Notes under the pieces: model-generated
What the model saw: the letters and a program-made list of their open reading frames with translations, nothing else
Told to the model about the DNA's origin: nothing
The model's database searches: none
Assembly (NCBI GenBank): GCA_022559845.1
Contig: CM040126.1
Coordinates: 125,154,886 to 125,218,885 of the forward strand
Direction of reading: 5' to 3'
DNA from: Amorphophallus konjac
Taxonomy: Eukaryota; Streptophyta; Magnoliopsida; Alismatales; Araceae
Length of the DNA stretch: 64,000 nucleotides
Translations under genes and position numbers: made by a program
Shown: positions 10,215 through 19,719 of the stretch, piece after piece
Numbering within the stretch: the stretch's first letter is position 1
Layout: every line of letters starts with the position of its first letter

Positions 10215-12287
10215 TGATGGGAATCGACACCGAGCCAGTACCTTTTCATATTACATTTATATCCTTTAGTTTATTTTTATATCCACGGGAAAGTATACGC
10301 GCAATTGTACGGCTTTATCGGCCAATGCGTCACTCCCGTAGATTGTGTGGGTTTCTATGTAATTTGTCAGTAGGACCAGCAAGGGGGCCCTCAGCCCTTT
10401 CCCATTGGTCCATGTCATCTTGTGGGGCTGGTCAACCATCCTAGGTGGACATCTAGAAGGTTGGACTAGTCATATGCCACATTGGTAGACAAGTGGCCCA
10501 TTTTGTCCAAGGTAGGCCACCTACCATTCAACCTTCCATTCAACCTCCCCGCCTAGTCAATAGGCCCCCCCCTTGCATATTATATTCTTCTTTTTTGTGT
10601 TTGTGGCATGCAATCCCAGCCCTTCAATCCTCTTCCCTAGATCTAAGGGTCCACATTGCATTTGATGTAAACCATATATAAGCTTGTATTTTCATGTGAA
10701 ATTCAATGAAAAATCAGAATTTTTGTGTGTAAGCAAGGAGCTTGGTGCGCCCCTCTCTCCTCTCCTGTTGTTCTTCCCTCTCCAACCCCAGATCTAGAGT
10801 GTTTCTACCTCCTATCCCCTCCTCTCAACCTCCGATGATCGTCTGTGCCGCCGCCGCCGCCGTTCGTGCCGCCATCGAGCCGCCTCTGCAGTTCTATCTT
10901 CATCCGACCACAGCAGCGTCCATGAATTTTTTGTCTCATCCACGAGCTTGATTGATCTGAATGTTTTATGGTGTGTTCAGCCCTTGCATCCCAAGATCCA
11001 TCTAAATTTTCACGCCAAAATTCTATCGTTTAGTATTTTTACATTTTCGTCCAACCTGTCATCCCAGATCTGCCAGGTTTCTATCTACAGTGATAGAACC
11101 TCTGATTTCTCCCCCTCCGACCATCTTTTTGATTTGTCCAAACCCTCCCAATTTTACGGGGAGTTCTGTCCATCACCCCCTACATCCACAAATTTGCTTA
11201 ATTTTTTATCACCCTTCTATCTATTTTTAGAAATTCGTGTTCTTCCTCAGCTACAGTGTTGTCAGTCAGATCCCAGATCTGACCACGCTCCACTTCCAAA
11301 ATTAGAACAAATCACCACCACCTCCAAATCCAGATCTAAAAATAGTCCTGATTTCCTTGTTCGATTTCCTACAATCTTGCAGAAGAACACATCTTCAAAT
11401 TCGGACATCTACTTCACGGTCAAAGGCAATCAACAGGAAAGTTGTCTGCAGATCTGAGTCTTCGGTTACTGTACAACAACAGCATATAAAATTCGTCAAC
11501 ACAAAGTATAAATCTGGTGAATTTTTCTAAAGGCCACCAGATTGTAGTACTTCAAAGCAGCTTTCCAACGGCTCTGATCTCGTCGCATTCCGACACCGGT
11601 GCTGATCGCAGCGTCCGTTCTCACCGGAGCGCGCGCTGAAATACAGAACCGACAGATTTCGAGCGGTTTTTCGGACCGGTGCCGAACGGAGCCGCCTGGC
11701 CTCCGGCCGGAGAACCAGGGTGCCGCCAGCCCGGGGAGCGCTTCTCCAAGTGTCTCCACTACAGCGGTACCACCGGGTCCCACACGGCCCTTCCGGACAG
11801 CACGTGGGCCTCACGGTCGTGAACACGCGTGTAGCCGAATCAACACACGAAGCTGCCCGTCAACCCGAATTCGGTCCTCCCGGGCCCATTTGTATAGCCC
11901 TTTACCACCCTGCGTGGAGTGGGCAGTAATTCATTTACTGTAATATGGTGTACTAATTGTCCCGGGAGTACGAGTTTCGGCTGGGTCCGTCGTCCCCACA
12001 CCGAGCGCGTGGAGGTATCGTTTTCGCTCCCTTCTCGGCATTTTGCTTACTTCATATATATTTGTTTATGCCGCTGCTAGAGAGCATGTGTAGGGATATC
12101 TAGCTCGCTTTATCTATTCATTACCGCTGCTGCGAGAGAGTGCGAGACCGTCCCGTGACCCGATCCGGGCACAAAAGAGAGCCGATCACCCTAGCTCATT
12201 GCCGGTTTCTCAACCGCGCACATCCGACGCTTCCCTCGTTAAGGGGCAGTCACGAGCTTGTCGTGTCCGTTGTCTCGTCTCGCATCA
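10215..12287 (+). repeat. 5' LTR of T
   Basis: 2,073 bases from TGATGGGAATCG to TCTCGCATCA. The first 235 bases differ from the 3' LTR at about eight positions by eye, so the copy is not very recent. A CCG microsatellite lies near 10848-10865. The ORFs within are LTR sequence without domain support. Confidence 0.92.
10675..10682 (+). promoter_or_regulatory. TATA-like box, 5' LTR of T
   Basis: TATATAAG about 460 bases into the LTR, repeated at 15127-15134 in the 3' LTR. Confidence 0.5.
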
Positions 12288-12290
12288 ATT

Positions 12291-12302
12291 TGGTATCAGA
12301 GA
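12291..12302 (+). other. Primer-binding site of T
   Basis: TGGTATCAGAGA, three bases after the LTR, one mismatch from the initiator-Met-tRNA site. Confidence 0.85.
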
Positions 12303-12614
12303 GAGTTTGAGTCTAGGGTGTCCAAAAAAAAAAGTGTCATTCATTAGTCATTTACGTCTAAGTCATGTTTAGGGTCATCATTGTTTTAAAACAAACAAAA
12401 AAAAAGTGTCTTTTTGCATTGCATCCCTTTACTCGGTATATCAAAAGGTGTTGTCCGAACGTTAGGCTACGCCTATCGGGAAGGCCGCGCACTTGCGCGA
12501 GTGACCTTCGGGTCGATTACCTCCGCCGCGTACCGCATTTTGGTTAAGTCTAGGCGCATCATTTTGCATTAGTGTGTTTTGCTTTAGTCGGCGTCTTCTA
12601 GTCGGTGTGTTTGC

Positions 12615-14195
12615 ATGCCCACTCGTCGGGGTACTCAGTACTCACCCCCACCACCACCTATGGCCAACCCACGGGATACCTCGGGAAACTTCCACTCCTT
12701 AAAAGAGGCGATGATGGCCATTATGACTAGGTTGGACCAATCCGATGCTAACTTTCGGACTTTCTCTGATAATATGGATGGTCGCCTTAGAGCCATGGAG
12801 GGGCGCTTGGAGACCTCCGACAGGTCGGTCCAAGACCTCGTTGGGCGGTTAGATAGGATGTCACACGGGGACCCTCCAGAGGCAGCCCAAGGCCCACCCG
12901 CACCTCCTCCCGCGGTGGCCCAAGTCCAACCCGCTCCCATGGCCCAAGTCCAGGCCGCTCCCGCGGCCCAATACCAGCCACCACAGGCTCCTCCACCCGC
13001 CCTTCCTCGGGTTCCCCAACTACCGCACCGTGACCTTGGTCTCTAGGACTATGGTTCCAACAATGCCTATAAGGGATATGGTCAACGCCGTCGTGGTTTT
13101 CAGCCACAACGAGATGAGGATGATGATCGGGTCCTTAAGACCGTGCGAGCGGACCCTCCCGCTTTTTACGGGTCTTTGGATCCGAAAGTCTACCTAGATT
13201 GGGAGTTCGGCATGGACCGTTACTTTGAGTGGTATGATATGTCGGAGCGTCGAAGGGTCCGATTCGCCACCATGAAACTCATGGGGCAGGCACAAACCTA
13301 TTGGAAGAATGTGGAGAGCCTGCTACTTCAGCGGCTAGAACCCCCGATCGACACATGGGCCGAGATGAAGAATAAACTTCAGAAAAAGTACCTTCCTCCC
13401 ACATACCGCCAGCGACTCATCGATAGATGGCAAAGTCTTAGCCAGGGAGACCGGTCCGTCTCCGAATACATCACGGAGTTTGATGAGTACTTTCTACGAT
13501 GTGGTGTCACGGAGGAGAGTACCATGCCCGTGTCCCGCTTTTGACGTGGTTTGCGGCCACACTACCAGTATGAGCTTTTCCGCCGCAATGCCAAGACGTT
13601 GGAAGAGGCATACCAGGTTGCTCTCGAGATGGAGCAATTTGAGGGAGAGTTTGAGTCTAGCCATCGGTTGGGCCCCACCCCTCTCCGTAGTACCGAGCCC
13701 CGTCACTCCATAGGCCCACATCAGCGGCCTCCCATGGCTCGACCTCAGGAGCCCACCCGTCAGGAGCACTTCGCTCCACTGCCTCGTCCTCCTCCACCCC
13801 GGGATCTATTCCCACCCCAACCACCGGCACCCGTTGCCCGTCCCCCGGCTCCTATAGCCCGTCCTCTGGCACCGGCACCCCCTCCACTATTGTCCAAGGC
13901 ACCTACATCTCCCCCTTTGCTGCCTACACCCCCTACCCGACGGGATGATAAGGGTAAGGCCCCTTTTATAGGAGAGAGTAGTCGGTCGAGAGTGCAGTGT
14001 TTCCACTGTCACGGGTTTGGCCACATTGCCAGCGAGTGTCCCGCTCGCACCACCCTAGCCCTAGGTGTTGGAGAATCTGTACCTCCCGAGCTTGAGTGTG
14101 TCAATTATGAGGCCGATGACGCACTAGCCGATGAGTACTATGCCTTGGGGGGAGAGTTGGATGGCTCACCCGCCGCCCAGGATGCCGCCACCTAG
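12615..14195 (+). pseudogene. gag: Chromovirus-type Gag of T, two in-frame stops
   Basis: One frame of 527 codons beginning MPTRRGTQYS and broken only by TAG at 13044-13046 and TGA at 13542-13544. In order: a heptad-rich N-terminal region (about residues 20-75), a Pro/Gln/Ala-rich spacer, the capsid-like retrotransposon Gag domain (about residues 175-360, with DPPAFYGSLDP, YLDWEFGMDRYF and LKRKFLPP-like KKYLPPTYRQRL), a second Pro-rich spacer, and a zinc knuckle CFHCHGFGHIASEC at 13998-14039 with all CX2CX4HX4C residues present. Gag packages RNA and assembles the particle. Both stops could come from single C-to-T changes. No protease follows. Confidence 0.88.
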
Positions 14196-14403
14196 TGGGC
14201 TTGTGTCACCATCTTAGTCTAGGGTCATATATGAGTCGGTGTGTTTTCCTTGTGTGGTTTGTTTTGTGTGGTTTGTTTGCATGGTTTGTGTGTGTCGATT
14301 GTTTGTCTGCATGCCTCTTGTGTAAGCTCGTTATCGGTATCTTATGAGTAAGAGGCGAGTGGACTCACTTGATGAGTATGGGGTCGATTCTACATCTATA
14401 CCC

Positions 14404-14665
14404 GGATCAGTCACCTATAGGGACTCAGCGGTGATTCCTAGTGAGTCTTTGAGCCGCTTCCCTTCCTTTTGAGAGTGCCCCACCCGGAGTGTCCACCTTC
14501 AGGCCATAGTAGTTTGCGCATATCGAGTATATATGGAATGAGCAGGTGACGATCATTTGGAGTGGAGCGTACCAGCATTACTTGGCACGATGACGGATCC
14601 GCCGGAGTATTCGAGCATCCCTACCCCTACTCGATGGGGTCGAGTTCCTCCCACCCGGGGAGAGT
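14404..14665 (+). pseudogene. Remnant of integrase tail and chromodomain in T
   Basis: After gag, conceptual translation in shifting frames gives pieces that line up with the integrase tail of G. VTYRDSAVIPSE (from 14410) aligns with VPYKGPTVVPSE. NEQVT...YQHYLAR then a stop (14537-14596) aligns with DEQVT...YEHYLLGW. LDGVEF...PPGE just before the LTR aligns with LDGVEL...PRE in G. The deletion that created T therefore removed pol from after gag to within the integrase C-terminus. The similarity is short, so it should be tested by alignment. Confidence 0.6.
14654..14665 (+). other. Polypurine tract of T
   Basis: CCGGGGAGAGT-type segment directly before the 3' LTR; closely similar to ACCCCGGGAG in front of the 3' LTR of G. 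Confidence 0.65.
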
Positions 14666-16739
14666 TGATGGGAATCGACACCGAGCCAGTACCTTTTCAT
14701 ATTGCATTTATATGCTTTAGTTTATTTTTATATCCACGGGAAAGTATACGCGTAATTGTACGGCTTTATCGGCCAATGCGTCACTCCCGCAGATTGTGTG
14801 GGTTTCTATGTAATTTCTCAGTAGGACCAGCAAGGGGGCTCTCAGCCCTTTCCCATTGGTCCATGTCATCTTGTGGGGCTGGTCAACTATCCTAGGTGGA
14901 CATCTAGAAGGTTGGACTAGTCATATGCCACATGGGTAGACAAGTGGCCCATTTTGTCCAAGGTAGGCCACCTACCATTCAACCTTCCATTCAACCTCCC
15001 CTCCTAGTCAATAGCCCCCCCCCCTTGCATATTATATTCTTCTTTTTTGTGTTTGTGGCATGCAATCCCAGCCCTTCAATCCTCTTCCCTAGATCTAAGG
15101 GTCCACATTGCATTTGATGTAAACCATATATAAGCTTGTATTTTCATGTGAAATTCAATGAAAAATCAGAATTTTTGTGTGTAAGCAAGGAGCTTGATGC
15201 GCCCCTCTCTCCTCCCCTGCTGTTCTTCCCTACCCAACCCCAGATCTAGAGTGTTTCTACCTCCTATCCCCTCCTCTCAACCTCCGGTGATCGTCTGTGC
15301 CGCCGCCGCCGCCGTTCGTGCCGCCATCGAGCCGCCTCTACAGTTCTATCTTCATCCGAACACAGCAGCTTCCACGAATTTTCTGTCTCAGCCATGAGCT
15401 TGGATTGATCTGAATTTTTTATGGTGTGTTTAGCCCTTGCATCCCAATATCCACCTACATTTTCACGCCAAAATTCCATCGTTTAGTATTTTTACATTTT
15501 CGTCCAACCTGTCATCCCAGATCTACCAGGTTTCTATCTACAGTGACAGAACCTCTGACTTCTCCCCCTCCGACCATCTTTTTGATTTATAAAAACCCTC
15601 CCAATTTTACTGGGAGTTCTGTCCATCACCCCCTACATCCACAAATTTTCTTAATGTTTTATCAACCTTCTATCTATTTTTAGAAATTCGTGTTCTTCCT
15701 CAGCTACAGTGTTGTCAGTCAGATCCCAGATCCGACCACCCTCCACTTCCAAAATCAGAACAAATCACCACCACCTCCAAATCTAAATCCAAAAATAGTC
15801 CTGGTTTCCTTGTTTGATTTCCTACAATCTTGCTGATGATCACATCTTCAAATTCGGACATCTACTTCACGGTCAAGGGCAATCAACAGGAAAGTTGTCT
15901 GCAGATCTGAGTCTTCGGTTACTGTACAACAGCAGCATTTAAAATTCGCCAACACAAAGTACAAATCTGGTGAATTTTTCTGAAGGACACTAGATTGCAG
16001 TACTTCGAAGCAGCTTTCCAACGGCTCTGATCTCGTCGCATTCCGACACCGGTGCTGATCGCAGCGTCCGTTCTCGCCGGAGCGCGCGCTGAAATACAGA
16101 ACCGGCAGATTTCGAGCGGTTTTTCGACCGGTGCCGAACGGAGCCGCCCGGCCTCCGACCGGCGAACCAGCCTGCCGCCAGCCCGGGGAGAGCTTCTCCA
16201 AGTGTCTCCACTACAGCGGTACCACCGGGTCCCACACGGCCCTTTCGGATAGCACGTGGGCCCCACGGTCGTGAACACGCGTGTAGCCGAATCAACACAT
16301 GAAGCTGCCCGTCAACCCGAATTCGGTCCTCCCGGGCCCATTTGTATAGCCCTTTACCTCCCTGCGTGGAGTGGGCAGTAATTCATTTGCTGTAATATGG
16401 TGTATTAATTGTCCCGGGAGTACGAGTTTCGGCCGGGTCCGTCGTCCCCACGCCGAGCGCGTGGAGGTATCGTTTTCGCTCCCTTCTCGGCATTTTGCTT
16501 ACTTCATATATATTTGTTTATGCCGCTGCTAGAGAGCATGTGTAGGGATATCTAGCTTGCTTTATCTATTCATTACCGCTGCTGCGAGAGAGTGCGAGAC
16601 CGTCCCGTGACCCGATCCGGGCACAAAAGAGAGCCGATCACCCTAGCTCATTGCCGGTTTCTCAACCGCGCACATCCGACGCTTCTCTCGTTAAGGGGCA
16701 GTCACGAGCTTGTCGTGTCCGTGGTCTCGTCCCGCATCA
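14666..16739 (+). repeat. 3' LTR of T
   Basis: 2,074 bases, TGATGGGAATCG to CCCGCATCA, near-identical in length to the 5' LTR and followed by the GAGGG target-site copy. Confidence 0.92.
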
Positions 16740-17429
16740 GAGGGGTGGGTTCAACCTTGGGAAGGTGGAAGCTTGCTTGGGAAGGGGAGGTGGGTAGTTG
16801 GGAGTTGGATGGTGGAGCTAGGATTGGGTGGGGATCTCTTGGGGTTGGGGTGGAGTAAAGAGAGGGGTGTGGGGAGTTGGGGTAGCCTTAATTGAAGGGG
16901 GAGGATAGAGAAAGTAGGTGGGGGTGAGGAGAGAGAGAAGGGGGCGAACCCCTTAGAGAGAGAGGGAAAGAGAGAGAGAGAGGGTATGGGAATGAGGTGG
17001 GTTTCTCACCCTAGATTTCACACCTTCTCACATGGATTATCTCCACTAAGATTTGAATTTTGAACTCACAAAATGGCAATTTTCATTAACTTCGAATGGG
17101 GGAGTGGGGTCTTATATATAGGTAACCTACATTTTATAAAAAGTCCCTAACTCTTGCTACAATGACAAATAACCAAGGGGGTAGGGGGCGCAGCTGGGCC
17201 TAGCCCACTGAATTGGGTCCAATAGCTAGTCTAATCAACCTAATGACACTCAAAGTTAGGGGAATAAACAAAAGACCTAGGGACATGACTCAAATAAAAG
17301 GGAAAATACAGTGATATGACTGAAATAAAAATTACATATGACTCAAAATGAATAACTAGACCATGCCGATTGCAACCGGGGCGAGGAGACGAGCCGTGAA
17401 TGTGGGCATGGGAGGTGATGTCCCCATCA
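16740..17429 (-). repeat. 5' LTR of G, part 2
   Basis: Resumes at 16740-16744 with the duplicated GAGGG and continues to the LTR terminus at 17429. It includes a GA microsatellite near 16960-16982 and the segment missing from the 3' LTR. Confidence 0.9.
17111..17120 (-). promoter_or_regulatory. TATA-like box in the 5' LTR of G
   Basis: The minus strand reads TATATATAAG about 310 bases into the LTR. The 3' LTR has lost this segment. The internal LTR fragment keeps a related CCTATATATAGG at about 6529-6540. Confidence 0.5.
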
Positions 17430-17686
17430 TTTGGACTAGACTCTGGTATAATTGTTAATTTTAACTGTTAATTAAAAAGTAATTTTATTTCTACTACTTT
17501 AGCAAACCTGATTAATGAAATTTAATTGCTTACTGTTATATCTTCGACTTCAATGTACTACACGACATTCCTTTTATCCCTTCGAAGCTTTTCAGCTCTT
17601 GGGAGGCTTCACGGGTTCCAAGTGGTATCGGGTCTACTCGGTAGTCCTATCGGGTATATCTGGAATCCGGAGTCCGGGTCGTCATA
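17430..17686 (+). repeat. Left LTR of O, part 2 (3' end)
   Basis: Resumes after element G and matches 23015-23271. It begins with TTTGG, the second copy of the target-site duplication of G (TTCGG on the other side, one substitution). It ends GTCATA where the right LTR ends GTCACA. Confidence 0.85.
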
Positions 17687-17688
17687 GG

Positions 17689-17700
17689 TGGTATCACAGC
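17689..17700 (+). other. Primer-binding site of O
   Basis: TGGTATCACAGC differs at one base from the plant initiator-Met-tRNA primer site TGGTATCAGAGC and lies two bases after the left LTR. Confidence 0.75.
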
Positions 17701-19706
17701 AGTTGTTGTGTTATGTACATGGGAATATGAGATATACAGTTTCCAGAGTCCTAGAAGTCCAGTACAGTCTTTTGCTGGCTTAGGTTTCGTAATTCCTTGT
17801 CGCTTTACTTTCCATGTGAGGTCTTCTGCGTGCTGTGTTAGCACTGTACGAGATGGTTTTGCTCTCGTCAGGATGTGACAGGACACTCTTTTTCGTCGTA
17901 GTGTTTGTCTCGATCGTGCTGTACTTGGTAGAGTTCGTCGATTGGCTTGAATATGTAGTACATTGTTCGAGATTTTTTTCGTGGTTTGTTCAGGTGGCTG
18001 GTGACTTTTCGAGTTGGTATGATGGGCGTACAAGTTCTTATGTTGTTTTGGTGGTTGCTTTGTTGCAGAAACACCTCGAAAAAACTCTCACCTGAGGTGC
18101 TCTTCTATTGAAGTGGTTGCTTTGTTGCCACGATTGAGAAGATGCTCAAGCGAACCTAAGATTTCCCTTCCTGGTGAGCTACTGTTAGTGAGCTTGATGC
18201 TTCTCATCCTATTTGGTGGAGTCTTTTCGAGGTAAGCCTTGGAAGTGCTATCTTGGTGAGACCTTTGTCCTGTGTCTGCTTAAGTGTGGATAGTATTTCT
18301 TCTGATCTTGATATGCTCTTTGTTCTACAGTTGCTTGGCTTTGGACCTAATCCTTGTGTTAAGAGCTGTTGTGCAACGTGTTCGTCGTGCCGTGTCTAGG
18401 GGCCGATGTGTTGTGAAGGCTCATGTATTCTTCCAGGACATAATGGTAAGCCGAGATCAGCCTTTTTTTTGTGCTTGTGCAGAAGCTGGTGCTCTTCTTC
18501 ATTTGCACTTAGGCTACTTGTGATCGGTTATTAGCAGGATCAGTGCTCGTGGCGTGTTACATTACGATTTTCATGAATTGTGATGGCACCGAGTGTGTAC
18601 TGAGATGCGGATACCGAGTTATTTCTGATGCATGTGTGCATCGTATGAGTGTGCAGCGGAAGCATGTGGGCTGATAACCCACAGGTCGAGGATCGTTGGT
18701 TGTAAGATTCTGACCGGTCGAGAGAATTGCTTTTCTCCATGTGACTTCATCTTGGCTTCCTGTGCCTTGATGTTGTTTGTTGCCGTGCCATTGTTCTTGG
18801 AGGCATTATGATGTTGGCACTAGCATTTGTGAGTGTTGGGGAATATCTCGGCAATTCTGCTGGTTGAGTACCCTATGCTCTGTAATTCTTTCTTGGGCTA
18901 TTGTGCTCTCGGGACGTGATCGTGGTCCTTGAGATGCATTTTCCGAGATTGTTGTTCTTATTGTCGTGGGTCTTTCCTTGGTAAGCTGCTCGTTGCATGA
19001 CTAGTCCATCATAATCGTGAGTTCAGTTGTTATTGTGCCTTATTGTGACCCAGCTTGCAGTTGTGTTCCGTGGTTCTATGTTCAGTACGGAGCTGGGATC
19101 CTTCAAGTGTTGCTACTGCTGTCATTGTCGTTTTGTCGTTGTTTCCCTATGATTATGTCTTAGCATTGTGTGGACCATGATCTTGTCGGTTAGTTGTGAT
19201 GTACTCTTCTCTCCTGGTAGAGTTGGCATGTGACTCAAATCAGATGTAATATCTGAGTGAGGACTGACTTGATTGTGTTTGTGGTCCGGTGCTGTCGTTG
19301 GCGTCCTATGTGCCAAGTTTCATTGTTGCCTTTGGCACTAGAGCAGCTGTGTCGAGCTGTCAACTGAGAGGACTGTGCTTCCTTATTTAAGCTGATGCTT
19401 GATGCGTCTGTCATTTTGTGTTATCGGTTATTGTTGTCGTGGCATGGGTCGTGTCTCCTTCCCTGTGAGACGTAAGCGATGTTGCCTTGTTTCAGAAGTG
19501 TCAGACTTGTGTTCACTTGTGTGCCATGCTCATCTTTTGGATCGATTTTCTTTGAGATCTAGAGCGTGTGCTTGTGATGATGGTCTGACGGTGTTCCTCT
19601 GAATTGTGTTTTTTTGAGGTTCGTGCTGTTTCAAGTTGTGTCTTGGGGTTTGTTCATCCCTGCTTCTTCTTGTTCGTTCCTTAAATTTCGAGGATGAAAT
19701 TTCTTG
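17701..19706 (+). other. Internal region of O, non-coding
   Basis: Two kilobases between primer site and polypurine tract. All frames are broken, the longest ORFs are about 130 codons, and none shows a retroelement motif. A short local duplication of TGGTTGCTTTGTTGC occurs near 18051 and 18115. I see no host gene fragment. Confidence 0.7.
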
Positions 19707-19719
19707 AAGGAGGGGAGAC
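19707..19719 (+). other. Polypurine tract of O
   Basis: AAGGAGGGGAGAC directly before the right LTR. It is preceded by ATTTCGAGGATGAAATTTC, a layout common at the 3' end of plant chromoviruses. Confidence 0.8.

Larger units (their letters stand above)
10215..16739 (+). mobile_element. Element T: gag-only LTR element (TR-GAG type) inside the 5' LTR of G
   Basis: Complete 6,525-bp element. LTRs lie at 10215-12287 and 14666-16739, the 5-bp target site GAGGG is repeated at 10210-10214 and 16740-16744, the primer site is at 12291-12302 and a purine tract precedes the 3' LTR. The internal region of about 2.38 kb holds one gag frame and a short remnant of the integrase tail, with nothing between them from protease to integrase core. 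It matches the published concept of terminal-repeat retrotransposons with a GAG domain. Mobilisation must have relied on Pol from another element. Confidence 0.92.
2744..17429 (-). mobile_element. Element G: non-autonomous chromovirus derivative in the O LTR, interrupted by T
   Basis: LTR copies lie at 2744-4661 (3' LTR) and at 8710-10214 plus 16745-17429 (5' LTR, split by T). On the minus strand each LTR starts TGATGGGGACATCACC and ends TGTCACATCA. Target-site copies are TTCGG (2739-2743) and TTTGG (17430-17434). The primer site is at 8696-8707 and the region before the 3' LTR reads ACCCCGGGAG. The internal region (4662-8709) has no Gag, protease, RT or RNase H. It keeps an integrase C-terminus with chromodomain and adds ORFs I cannot place. 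Without T the element is about 8.2 kb. Confidence 0.85.

Noticed and set aside
10948..11457. 169-codon ORF in the LTR of T
   Set aside because: Broken in the other LTR (15426-15683), no domain, lies in U5/R sequence.
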